NCBI GenBank assembly: GCA_030522415.1
Contig: CM060104.1
Span: 10,923,501 to 10,987,500, forward strand
DNA from: Channallabes apus
Lineage: Eukaryota > Chordata > Actinopteri > Siluriformes > Clariidae
DNA: 64,000 nt
Reading direction: 5' to 3'
Part shown: in pieces, positions 55,801 through 64,000 of the stretch
Layout of the letters: the number at the start of each line of letters is the position of its first letter
Position numbering within the stretch: the stretch's first letter is position 1
Program-made: the position numbers and the translations under genes
Notes under the pieces: model-generated
What the model saw: the letters and a program-made list of their open reading frames with translations, nothing else
Told to the model about the DNA's origin: nothing
Databases searched by the model: none

Positions 55801-57078
55801 TAAAAGCCAGCAAACGCACAAACCAAAATGCTGACGCCATACACGCCATACACTGGCGACGGTAGAAGTCGCATACTGCCTGTGCACCCACTGTAGAGCG
55901 TTGGCATTTGATAATGTGCTGTATCAAAGCTCTGACGTGAATGTTCATTGTCTAAGATAGGACATTCATTTAGAGTACTTGCCATTGTGGGTCTGACACT
56001 GCTGGGCTCGCTTAAGCGGGCTGCCTCATGCCGTGATGGCAGTTCATAATATTCGGTGGACGTGCTGTTCTCGTACAGTTCATTATGTTCTAATTTGGGA
56101 ATGTGCGAGCCGCTCGTTTCAATGATTGAGCTCTCTCGTGGCTGTCGTCGGCTGTTGTATACTGAGTCGGGACAGTACAAGATGCACGGCTCCATAACTG
56201 CACTGTCTCTTGCGGGCTGCCATCGGCTGTTGTATCCTGAGTTGGGAAAGTGCGCGCTGCTCAAATAAGCGCTGCTCGATTCAATGACTGTGCTCTTTGC
56301 TGCAGGCTGTCGTTCTTCACGACCCTGATAAACCTGTATTTCAGCGTTGACAATTGCTAGCGCCGTATCTAATTCCACCCTTTCTTTCTCAGCCTTTAGT
56401 TCTGCCTCTTTATTCTTTAATTGTGCTTCCTTCTGTTCTATTGCCCGCCGTTCTGCCAGGGCTGCTACTTTAATCAACAAGGCTGCTCTGTTAGCTCCCG
56501 CTTTCTTTAGTCGGGCTGAAATGCTGTAGAAGTTACGGACCTTTTGGATGCATCAGTAGCTACGCTTCCGTGCCCTTTTTGCAGCATTTTTCTTACCCGC
56601 CGCCGCTTGTGACACACTGTCGTCTGACGAAATTTCATCGTTGAGCGTGTGAGATGTCATGAAGAGGCTCTTCATTTCGGTAATCCACGATTCCGCCTTG
56701 AATTCTGTAATACGCAGTGATTTGGGCCTATGCATACATATATATAAATGTGCCAATTCTGCTGGTCCTGTTCACGCTCGCTTTCGTTTAAATGCAATCG
56801 CACTTCTCTATTGCTCTGAGTAAAGTTCTTTAGCAGCTCTTTGTAGTCTGTATGGTACTTAATTTCAATGTTGTACAAGTTACAGACATCGTTCATGAGC
56901 GATCTTATTTCGTTGGATAGTGCATTTACTTGACTCCACTTTTCTTCACGAATTTTCATTAATTCTTCCTTATTGGGTCTTCTTCCTCGAGCACTGTCTC
57001 AAGCTCAGACTCGGCTATAACTGTGTCGTTCTCGCCGTCAGACATAGCGAAGCGCAGAGCACTCAAATCCTCTTTCAT
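55801..57078 (-). pseudogene. gag: BEL-2 Gag N-terminal part
   Basis: The start is likely the ATG at 57076-57078 (MKEDLSALRFAMSDGENDTV); that frame ends after 37 codons. Other frames follow: MKIREEKWSQVNALSNEIRS ... YNIEIKYHTDYKELL (56959-56672) and the coiled coil LIKVAALAERRAIEQKEAQL ... ELKAEKERVELDTALAIV (56480 downward), then a Ser/Pro/Tyr-rich stretch to the nested element at 55800. The coiled coil matches BEL-1 closely. A short AT insertion (tacatatatataaatgtg, about 56734) breaks one frame. Similarity in the last 60 codons before 55801 is weak. Confidence 0.8.
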
Positions 57079-57137
57079 TTTAAATTTCAACAGTCACTTA
57101 TCTTCGCGCTTAAACAACGGAAGAAGCTTTTGACTTT

Positions 57138-57668
57138 TGTAGATGCGGACATATTATTCCATTAGTTTTGATGCGTATCCTTAATTTGCAGTTTCACTCA
57201 CACAACAGAAGTCAGATGATCTCTGTCTCTCGTATTTTATTTTCCAGCATCAAAGAACCAACACTTCATACAGTCATCTTGAGTAAATCCACTGTAGTTA
57301 CAACACCAGTTGCTGTACTGTATCTTGTAAATTTCTGACTTTTACAACAACCTATTTGCTGTATCTTACTAAGATCTTGGCTTTCGATTAGCTTACGGTC
57401 AAAAACTTGTGTTTCTGTAGCTTCCCGCATCTAAACTGAACTTTCTATCATACGATAGTCATACAAATACATGTAATAGTGGAACGACATCACAGACCAA
57501 CTTACGATTGTTAAAATGGATGCTTAACTAACAAGTTCAAAGCTTATGGCTTATGTAATAAACTTAATGCTTAATGCTTAAATAATGAACAGAATAAGAT
57601 AGAATAAAATGAAATAAAACAAATAAACACAACATGAAATTCATAACAAATACGATATGGCTCTTACA
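57138..57668 (-). repeat. BEL-2 5' LTR (531 bp)
   Basis: Plus-strand ends TGTAGATGCGG and GGCTCTTACA, matching BEL-1's LTR throughout (agcatcaaagaaccaacact, catacagtcatcttgagtaa, gatatggctcttaca). The AATGG duplication follows at 57669-57673. Confidence 0.92.
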
Positions 57669-57769
57669 AATGGTAATAAAATTTTCATGACAGATGGAAT
57701 TTGCATTTATTTGCAATTCATATGATCACTCATCATAACATGGAGTCTATACAAATTGCCATCATAAAA

Positions 57770-58137
57770 ACTGAGGCAGGAGGCTTTGTGAAAATGTACA
57801 TTTTTGTCATTATCAAAGTCTTTAGCCCTGGCTGCACTTGTCCATGGCCTCTCTCTCATGAGGAGATATAGAACCACTGAGTATAAACCACCCTTTGAAG
57901 GAACTGTACCTAGAAGAAGGTTGATGGTGCAGTCATAGAGTCTGTGGGGTAGAAGATAGCCTGTGTGAGCTTGAGGTGAATGTAATCAGAAGAGGTCAAG
58001 AAATTCCTCATAAGTGGCAGCAACCGCAAGGAAACTGTGAGCAGATCAGAGACAAGACATTAGGCACAGGGGAGGCCATTCCAAGGTTACATTGTTTTTC
58101 CAGTGGATACATGGGTTATGCTGTGCCAGGGTCATCC
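57770..58137 (-). pseudogene. Ty3/Gypsy pol relic (protease end to RT entry)
   Basis: Minus-strand pieces read HNPCIHWKNNVTLEW (protease tail), YEEFLDLF and HRLYDCTINLLLGTVPSKGG, the same ordered motifs as in Gypsy-1 and Gypsy-2 (compare [17 protein letters not shown]). Stops and frameshifts are frequent. No other part of that element is seen. The following LINE insertion lies directly against it. Confidence 0.65.
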
Positions 58138-58267
58138 AGGAATCAGAATCAGAATCAGAATCAGAAAGAGTTTTATTGCCAAGTACGCTTGCACGTACAA
58201 GGAATTTGTTTTAGTGACGGAGCTTCCAGAACAAAAAATACAAATGACAAGACAAAAACAGCATGAC

Positions 58268-58269
<2 letters not shown>

Positions 58270-58300
<31 letters not shown>
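58270..58300. repeat. A(31) homopolymer
   Basis: Uninterrupted A run in the LINE 3' region (T run on the coding strand). Confidence 0.97.
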
Positions 58301-58307
<7 letters not shown>

Positions 58308-58450
58308 TGGTTGACATCAAATGGAGTACGATGTGAGATACTTTTAAATAAGTTACATCAATATCTGAAGTCTGTGGTATTATACAGTATATTGCACAGT
58401 GGTGTTGTACACAATATTGCACATATATTTATTGACCGTTTGAATTATGT

Positions 58451-60835
58451 TTATCTGTTAAGGAGGTAGATCGCCTGGGGGAAAAAACTGTTCTTATGCC
58501 TGACTGTCCTGGTGTTCGGTGCTCTGTAGCGTCGACCCGATGGCAAAAGTTCAAAAAGAAGGTGGCTTGGGTGTGAGGGGTCCAAAGTGATATTCCGTGC
58601 CCTTTTCTTCACTCTGGATATATACAGTTCTTGCAGCGTGGGCAGGGGAGTGCCAATAATTCTTTCAGCAGTCCGAACCATCCTTTGTAGTCTTCTGATG
58701 TCTGCTTTCGTAGCTGAGCCAAACCAGACAGTTATTGAAGTGCACAGGACGGATTCAATGACGGCTGAGTAGAACTGTGTGAGCAGCTCCTGTGGCAGGT
58801 TGAATTTCTTCAGCTGGCGAAGGAAATACAACCTCTGGTGGGCCTTTTTAACAATGGAGTCAATGTGAATGTCCCACTTCAGGTCCTGAGAGATGGTCGT
58901 GCCCAGGAACCGGAATGACTCCACTGCCGTCACAGTGCTGTTCATGATGGTGAGTGGGGGAAGTGCAGGTGGGTTTCTCCTGAAGTCCACGATCATCTCC
59001 ACTGTTTTGAACGTGTTTAGCTCCAGGTTGTTGTGACTGCACCAGACAGCCAACTGCTTGACCTCCCTTCTGTATGCAGACTCGTCACCGTCCTGGATGA
59101 GGCCGATGATTGTAGTGTCATCTGCAAATTTCAGGAGCTTGACAGTGGGGTCTGTGGAGGTGCAGTCGTTGGTGTAGATGGAGAAGAGCAGTGGGGAGAG
59201 AACGCATCCCTGAGGGGCTCCAGTATTGGTGGTGTGACTGTTGGATATGAATTTTCCCAGTTTCACTAGCTGCTGCCTGTCTGTCAGAAAGCTGGTGATC
59301 CAGTGACAGATAGAGCTAGGAACAGAGAGCTGGTTTAATTTGGTCTGAAGCAGTGCTGGGATGATCGTATTAAAAGCTGATGAAAAGTCTATGAACAAGA
59401 CCCTTGCATAAGCCCCTGGTTTGTCCAGATGTTGAAGGATGAAGTGCAGTCCCATATTAACTGCATCATCAACAGACCTGTTTGCTCTATAAGCAAACTG
59501 CAGGGGGTCCAGTAAGGGTCCTGTGATGTCCCTCAGATAGGCCAACACCAGTCTTTCAAATGACTTCATGACCACAGATGTTAGGGCGACTGGTCTGTAG
59601 TCATTAAGTCCTGTGATTTTAGTTTTTTTTGGAATGGGGATGATTGTGGAACGTTTAAAGCACAAAGGCACTTCACATTGTTCCAGTGATCTGTTGAAGA
59701 TCTGTGTGAAAATGGGCGCCAGCTGGTCAGCACAGGATTTCAGACAGGCTGGTGTCACGCCGTCTGGGCCTGGAGCTTTCCTTCTCTTTTGTTTCAGAAA
59801 GATCTGGCGAACATCCTTTTCACTGACCTGGAGTGCAGGGGGGGAAGAGAGGGTGGTTGTCAGAGGTGATAATGGTGGTGTAGAAAGAGTGTTAGGACAG
59901 GAGTGTGGTGTGAGACTGGGAGTTTCAAATCTACAATAGAACTCATTCAGGTCATCAACCAGTTGTTGATTCCCTACAGAGTTGGGGGATGGCGTCTTGT
60001 AGTTAGTGATGGTTTTCAGGCCTTTCCACACTGAAGCAGGGTCGTTTGCCGAAAACTGGTTTTCCAGTTTTTTAGAGTAGCTCCTCTTAGCTGCTCTGAT
60101 CGCCCTTGTTAGTGTGTTCCTGGCCTGGTTGTACAAGATCCTGTCCCCACTCCTGTAGGCATCCTCTTTGGCCTGACGAAGCTGTCTGAGCTTTGCTGTA
60201 AACCATGGTTTGTCATTGTTATATGTTAAAAGTGTCCTGGTAGGGATGCACATGTCCTCACAGAAACTGATGTAGGATGTTACAGAATCTGTGAGCTCGT
60301 CCAGATTGGTGGCAGCAGCTTCAAAAACACTCCAATCAGTGCAGTCAAAACAGGCCTGTAATTCCTGTTCTGCTTCACTGGTCCATCTCTTTACCGTCCT
60401 TACTACAGGCTTAGCAGATTTAAGTTTTTGCCTATAGGTTGGGAGAAGATGAACCAGGCAGTGGTCAGAAAGTCCTAAAGCTGCTCTGGGAACGGAGCGA
60501 TATGCATCCTTTATTGTGGTGTAGCAGTGATCCAAAGTATTTTTGTCTCTGGTGGGGCATGTGATGTGCTGTTTGTATTTAGGCAGTTCACGTTTGAGGT
60601 TTGCTTTGTTAAAATCCCCAAGTATAATTATAAGAGAGTCCGGGTGTTGTTGCTCCGTGTCTGTGATCTGAGCAGCCAGCTGTTGCAATGCTGCGTTCAC
60701 ACACGCTTGTGGAGGGATGTACACACTCACAAGAATGAACGTGGTGAACTCGCGCGGCGAATAGAAAGGCTTGCAGTTGATGAAATATGCCTCTAGATCA
60801 GGACAGCACAGAACAGAGACAGAATGAGTGTTGTC
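58451..60835 (-). CDS. Rex1-like LINE endonuclease (partial) and reverse transcriptase, open frame
   Basis: The frame has no stop over about 795 element-derived codons. Endonuclease: [38 protein letters not shown] and [13 protein letters not shown]; the N-terminal part with the catalytic Glu is lost by truncation. Linker: [91 protein letters not shown] (motif A Asp intact), [40 protein letters not shown] (ADD intact), [20 protein letters not shown] and the C-terminal [20 protein letters not shown] and [20 protein letters not shown]. The open frame continues to 60982, but those extra residues come from the neighbouring Tc1 terminus. The RT looks enzymatically intact. Confidence 0.87.
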   Translation of the reverse strand, partial: DNTHSVSVLCCPDLEAYFINCKPFYSPREFTTFILVSVYIPPQACVNAALQQLAAQITDTEQQHPDSLIIILGDFNKANLKRELPKYKQHITCPTRDKNTLDHCYTTIKDAYRSVPRAALGLSDHCLVHLLPTYRQKLKSAKPVVRTVKRWTSEAEQELQACFDCTDWSVFEAAATNLDELTDSVTSYISFCEDMCIPTRTLLTYNNDKPWFTAKLRQLRQAKEDAYRSGDRILYNQARNTLTRAIRAAKRSYSKKLENQFSANDPASVWKGLKTITNYKTPSPNSVGNQQLVDDLNEFYCRFETPSLTPHSCPNTLSTPPLSPLTTTLSSPPALQVSEKDVRQIFLKQKRRKAPGPDGVTPACLKSCADQLAPIFTQIFNRSLEQCEVPLCFKRSTIIPIPKKTKITGLNDYRPVALTSVVMKSFERLVLAYLRDITGPLLDPLQFAYRANRSVDDAVNMGLHFILQHLDKPGAYARVLFIDFSSAFNTIIPALLQTKLNQLSVPSSICHWITSFLTDRQQLVKLGKFISNSHTTNTGAPQGCVLSPLLFSIYTNDCTSTDPTVKLLKFADDTTIIGLIQDGDESAYRREVKQLAVWCSHNNLELNTFKTVEMIVDFRRNPPALPPLTIMNSTVTAVESFRFLGTTISQDLKWDIHIDSIVKKAHQRLYFLRQLKKFNLPQELLTQFYSAVIESVLCTSITVWFGSATKADIRRLQRMVRTAERIIGTPLPTLQELYISRVKKRARNITLDPSHPSHLLFELLPSGRRYRAPNTRTVRHKNSFFPQAIYLLNR

Positions 60836-60898
60836 CATGATGAAAAAAGCGAACGGTTGCCGGATATTCAAAGGGTGACTTTTATATATAAAAATGTA

Positions 60899-62406
60899 CA
60901 AACTGGATTCCAAAAAAGTTGGGACACTAAACAAATTGTGAATAAAAACTGAATGCAATGATGTGGAGATGGCAAATGTCAATATTTTATTTAGAATAGA
61001 ACATAATCACGGAACAAAAGTTTAAACTGAGGAAATGTATCATTTTAAGGGAAAAATATGGTGAATCAAAATGTCATGGTGTCAATAAATCCCAAAAAAG
61101 TTGGGACAAGGCCATTTTCACCACTGTGTGGCATCTCCCTTTCTTCTTATAACACTCAACAGACGTCTGGGGACCGAGGAGACCAGTTTCTCAAGTTTAG
61201 ACTATTCAATCGTCTTGGGCCTTCTTTCTCGCACCTTCCTCTTTATGATGCGCCAAATGTTCTCTATAGGGGAAAGATCTGGACTGCAGACTGGCCATTT
61301 CAGTACCCAGATCCTTCGCCTACGCAGCCATGATGTTGTGATTGATGCCGAATGTGGTCTGGCATTATCTTGTTGAAAAATGCAGGGTCTTCCCTGAAAG
61401 AGATGACTAGATGTTGTTCTAGAACCTCAATATATTTTTCTGCATTGATGGTGCCTTTCCAGACATGCAAGCTGCCCATGCCACACGCACTCTTCTGAAC
61501 TGAGCGTCGATAACAACTTGGGTTGTCCTTGTCCTCTTTGGTCCGGATGACATGGCGTCCCATATTTCCAACAAGAACTTCGAATCGTGACTCGTCTGAC
61601 CACAGAACAGTCTTCCATTTTGCCACACTCCATTTTAAATGATCCCTGGCCCAATGAAAACACCTGTGCTTGTGGATCTTGCATAGAAATGGCTTCTTCT
61701 TTGCACTGTAGAGTTTCAGCTGGCAACGGCGGATGGCACGGTGGATTGTGTTCACTGACAATGGTTTCCGGAAGTATTCCTGAGCCCATTCTGTGATTTC
61801 CTTTACAGTAGCATTCCTGTTTGTGGTGCAGTGTCGTTTAAGGGCCCAGAGATCATGGGCATCCAGTATGGTTTTACGCCCTTGACCCTTACGCGCAGAG
61901 ATTGTTCCAGATTCTCTGAATCTTCGGATGATATTATGCACAGTTGATGATGATAACTGCAAAGTCTTTGCAATTTTTCGCTGGGTAACACCTTTCTGAT
62001 ATTGCTCCACTATCTTTCTGCGCAACATTGTGGGAATTGGTGATCCTCTACCCATCTTGGCTTCTGAGAGACACTGGCACTCTGAGAAGCTCTTTTTATA
62101 CCCAATCATGTTGCCAATTAACCTAATTACTGTTAATTGGTCTTCCAGCTCTTCGTTATGCTCAAATTTACTTTTTCCAGCCTCTTATTGCTACTTGTCC
62201 CAACTTTTTTGGGATTTGTTGACACCGTGAAATTTGGAATCAACATATTTTTCCTTTAAAATGATACATTTTCTCGGATTAAACTTTTGATCTGTCATCT
62301 ATGTTCTATTCTGAATAAAATATTGACATTTGCCATCTCCACATCATTGCATTCAGTTTTTATTCACAATTTGTTTAGTGTCCCAACTTTTTTGGAATCC
62401 GGTTTG
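60899..62406 (-). mobile_element. Tc1-like transposon with about 210-bp terminal repeats
   Basis: 60899-61107 and 62197-62406 are inverted repeats differing at few positions. They open CAAACTGGATTCCAAAAAAG / CAAACCGGATTCCAAAAAAG and each contain AAAAAAGTTGGGACA twice (outer and inner), the IR/DR layout of Tc1-like elements. TA lies on both flanks (60897-60898 and 62407-62408). Total 1508 bp. The transposase is inside on the minus strand with one frameshift and a small deletion. Confidence 0.93.
61202..62055 (-). pseudogene. Tc1-like transposase (frameshifted)
   Basis: The likely start is the ATG at 62055 (MGRGSPIPTMLRRKIVEQYQ); the open frame reaches back to 62109. Two HTH regions: VTQRKIAKTLQLSSSTVHNI and KEITEWAQEYFRKPLSVNTI. 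Catalytic: Asp in VLWSDESRFEV; second Asp in FQQDNARPHSASI and Glu in SPDLSPIENIWRIIKRK, both in a shifted frame after about 61390. The stretch SVQKSACGMGSLHVWKGTIN lacks about a dozen residues present in most relatives before GMGSLHV. It ends at TAG 61202-61204. All three catalytic residues survive, so one indel and the deletion are the only evident defects. Confidence 0.9.
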
Positions 62407-62408
62407 TA

Positions 62409-62651
62409 TATAGAAAGAAAAAACCCTTAAAGATGTAAGTAGTTGCATCATTATTGATGCTATCATGTGATTCTCAGTAGAGAGGCATATATTTTTAATG
62501 TTGAAGAACACTGTGAAAGAATTATGAAAGAATAGTTATGGAATTCTGTAATAAACAAATAAGTGTTAAACAACCAAGAATATGTTTTAGATTTTAGATT
62601 GTCCAAACTGGCTACATTTAGTTTTGATGGCATCTTGACAGAATTGTGACC
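62409..62651. other. Short unassigned AT-rich interval
   Basis: No feature recognised between the Tc1 end and the solo LTR. Confidence 0.5.
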
Positions 62652-62656
62652 TGGCT

Positions 62657-63122
62657 TGTAAGAGCCATATCTTATTTTATGAATTTGTTGTTGTGTTTAT
62701 TTTATTTTACTAGTTAAGCGCTAAGCACCAAGTGTATTAGTTAAGTCTGTTAAGCATTCATTTATGGCAATCGTACATTGGTCTGTGATGTCATTCCACT
62801 ATTATACGTAGTTATATGACTAATGCATGGTAAAGAGTCAGTTTTAGATGCGGAACGTGTGGAGAACACAAGCTTTTTTCACAGTAAGCTAAAAGATACA
62901 GCAAACATATTGTTGTAAACGTAATTTAAGATTGTGACTTACAGATACAGCAATTGGGTTATTGTAACTACAGTGGATCTACTCAAGACAACTGTACGAA
63001 GTGTTGAATCTTTGATGCTGGAAAAATAAAACGAGAGACAAAGATCATTGGACTTCCGGGTTGTGAGTAAATAATAAAACAAAAGATACACGTCAAAACT
63101 TGTGGAATAATATGACCGTACA
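62657..63122 (+). repeat. Solo BEL/Pao LTR with TGGCT target duplication
   Basis: Begins TGTAAGAGCCATATC and ends GACCGTACA. It is the same family as the LTRs of BEL-1 and BEL-2 but on the opposite strand and about 70-130 bp shorter. TGGCT flanks both sides (62652-62656 and 63123-63127). No internal coding sequence remains, as expected after recombination between two LTRs. Confidence 0.9.
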
Positions 63123-63127
63123 TGGCT

Positions 63128-64000
63128 TGTCAAGTGTTCATTTGTGACATTTCTTGCATGTTTAAAAAGGGTAAAAAATAGTCCATCATTAATTCAGGAA
63201 ATTAAGGTCCGTCCATCTGAAATTTTTTTTTTTAAATAATAAAAATTTGTACAGTATACCCAAATTTAGTCAACAAAGAAAATATATGAAAGAAACTCTA
63301 TGATAAAACTGGCTCAAATAAGGACCATCCCATGTGTAGCAAGGTGAAGGGGACTAGCTCAAACTCCACCGATCCCCTTGTTTTTACAATGTAGCCAATC
63401 ACACCACCTTGAGAATTACACCCAAGGAAATCAAACGACCCTAGTAATTAACTTAACTAAAGCACCCATGTACGTTCACTGGACAAGCAAGAGGCATTGG
63501 TTTAGTACATAAACACGTTTATTTTTGTAGGGATGTATAGGGCTCACATAGAGAGCAGTCAATGGATCACATTCCAGAGCCCCTCTCACAGCCTGCATGT
63601 CGCCATTTTGATATTCTGATCCACGAACATAAAGGAGTGACTGTCAAATGAAGCTGCAGGAAACTTCACAAGGCATAAAACCAGATGCCTCGAAGTACTG
63701 TAAACCCCAAAAACAAGGGTGTAAATAGGCGACCTGGTAAACAAAGTGGACAGTTTTACAGCATCGCCTCGAGTTGGGGGGGGGGACCACCAAGTCACAC
63801 TTTGACTCTCACTCTCATTGACGTCCAGAGCACAAGCCTTTCAATGAACAAAGAGGCATACGGCATGGACACGATTTTAAACCATCTTTAAAGTGTGCCA
63901 GTAGGGCAAAACGCATATACATAGATTTACTCAGTATGTTTTATTCCTGTGTGTATGTTTGATTGTTCTGAATAACTTAAAAGGTGTAATTAAAACACCA
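63128..64000. other. Right end, no feature recognised
   Basis: No coding pattern, RNA gene or element end that I can support. There is a G(11) run at 63775-63786. Frames of 68-70 codons here lack family features. Confidence 0.45.

Larger units (their letters stand above)
47450..57668 (-). mobile_element. BEL/Pao retrotransposon copy 2, flanked by AATGG, with nested 5.8-kb element
   Basis: The minus-strand element has its 5' LTR at 57138-57668, Gag N-terminus to 55801, a nested DNA transposon (55800-49976), the rest of Gag, protease and part of RT to 47503, and a 53-bp stub of the 3' LTR at 47450-47502. AATGG occurs at both edges (47445-47449 and 57669-57673), which shows that all of this is one insertion. 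An internal deletion removed the RT active site, RNase H, integrase and most of the 3' LTR. Confidence 0.9.
58138..60835 (-). mobile_element. Rex1-like LINE, 5'-truncated, with intact remaining ORF
   Basis: The 3' end on the minus strand carries four TTCTGA-type units (plus strand aatcagaatcagaatcag at 58138-58163). A 31-nt A run (plus strand, 58270-58300) lies in the 3' untranslated region. Coding sequence is uninterrupted from the truncation in the endonuclease (about 60835) to the stop near 58451. No target duplication was recognised. Confidence 0.88.

Overview
The window reads as a repeat-rich, intron- and intergenic-type stretch of a vertebrate genome, almost certainly a teleost fish. 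The evidence is the mix of elements: Rex1/Babar-like and L2-like LINEs with typical fish 3' ends, Ty3/Gypsy elements (one with a chromodomain), BEL/Pao elements, a DIRS1-like tyrosine-recombinase element, Tc1/mariner, Harbinger, hAT-like and piggyBac-like DNA transposons, plus many TA/TG microsatellites. I cannot name the order or species. I found no protein-coding host gene that I would defend firmly. The only candidate is a small cluster of in-phase, splice-bounded coding blocks on the minus strand at 16.3-17.3 kb.

Layout, left to right. 1-2510: 5' half of a Ty3/Gypsy element (minus; LTR, gag, start of pol) carrying a perfect 45-bp palindrome. 3150-6621: pol half of a second, chromodomain-bearing Gypsy element (minus). 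6.6-7.9 kb: a Rex1-like fragment fused to an L2 3' end. 7.9-9.3 kb: gag and LTR of a third Gypsy element. 10.4-12.3 kb: an L2 LINE (plus) with another LINE tail inside it. 12.3-15.5 kb: a decayed Rex1-like LINE (minus) with a 284-bp tandem duplication. 16.3-17.3 kb: the orphan spliced blocks. 17.7-21.1 kb: a nearly full-length Rex1-like LINE (plus) with one frameshift and a lost catalytic Asp. 21-24 kb: AT-rich repeats, a hAT-like non-autonomous element and hairpins. 24.1-29.8 kb: a DIRS1-like element with inverted termini, internal complementary region, gag, RT, RNase H/methylase-like and tyrosine recombinase parts, plus an internal 566-bp duplication. 29.8-37.4 kb: a BEL/Pao element (minus) split by a 1.7-kb solo LTR. 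37.7-39.8 kb: a piggyBac-like element flanked by TTAA. 41.4-43.4 kb: L2 (minus). 44.0-45.3 kb: a second solo LTR split by a fold-back MITE. 45.6-47.4 kb: a Tc1 relic split by a Harbinger-like element. 47.45-57.67 kb: a second BEL/Pao element flanked by AATGG, whose gag is split by a 5.8-kb non-coding DNA transposon (49976-55800, TAA flanks). 57.8-58.1 kb: a Gypsy relic. 58.1-60.8 kb: a 5'-truncated Rex1-like LINE with an intact ORF. 60.9-62.4 kb: a Tc1 element with about 210-bp terminal repeats. 62.66-63.12 kb: a solo BEL LTR flanked by TGGCT. The rest of the right end is unassigned.

Nothing here works together as a pathway. The biology is that of nested insertions, and the order of events can be read from target-site duplications and interrupted reading frames: the Tc1 relic was entered by a Harbinger-like element; BEL copy 2 was entered by the 5.8-kb element; BEL copy 1 was entered by an LTR element that left a solo LTR, and it is cut off by the DIRS right terminus. 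Calls rest on motifs read by eye from translations; family names should be confirmed against a repeat library.
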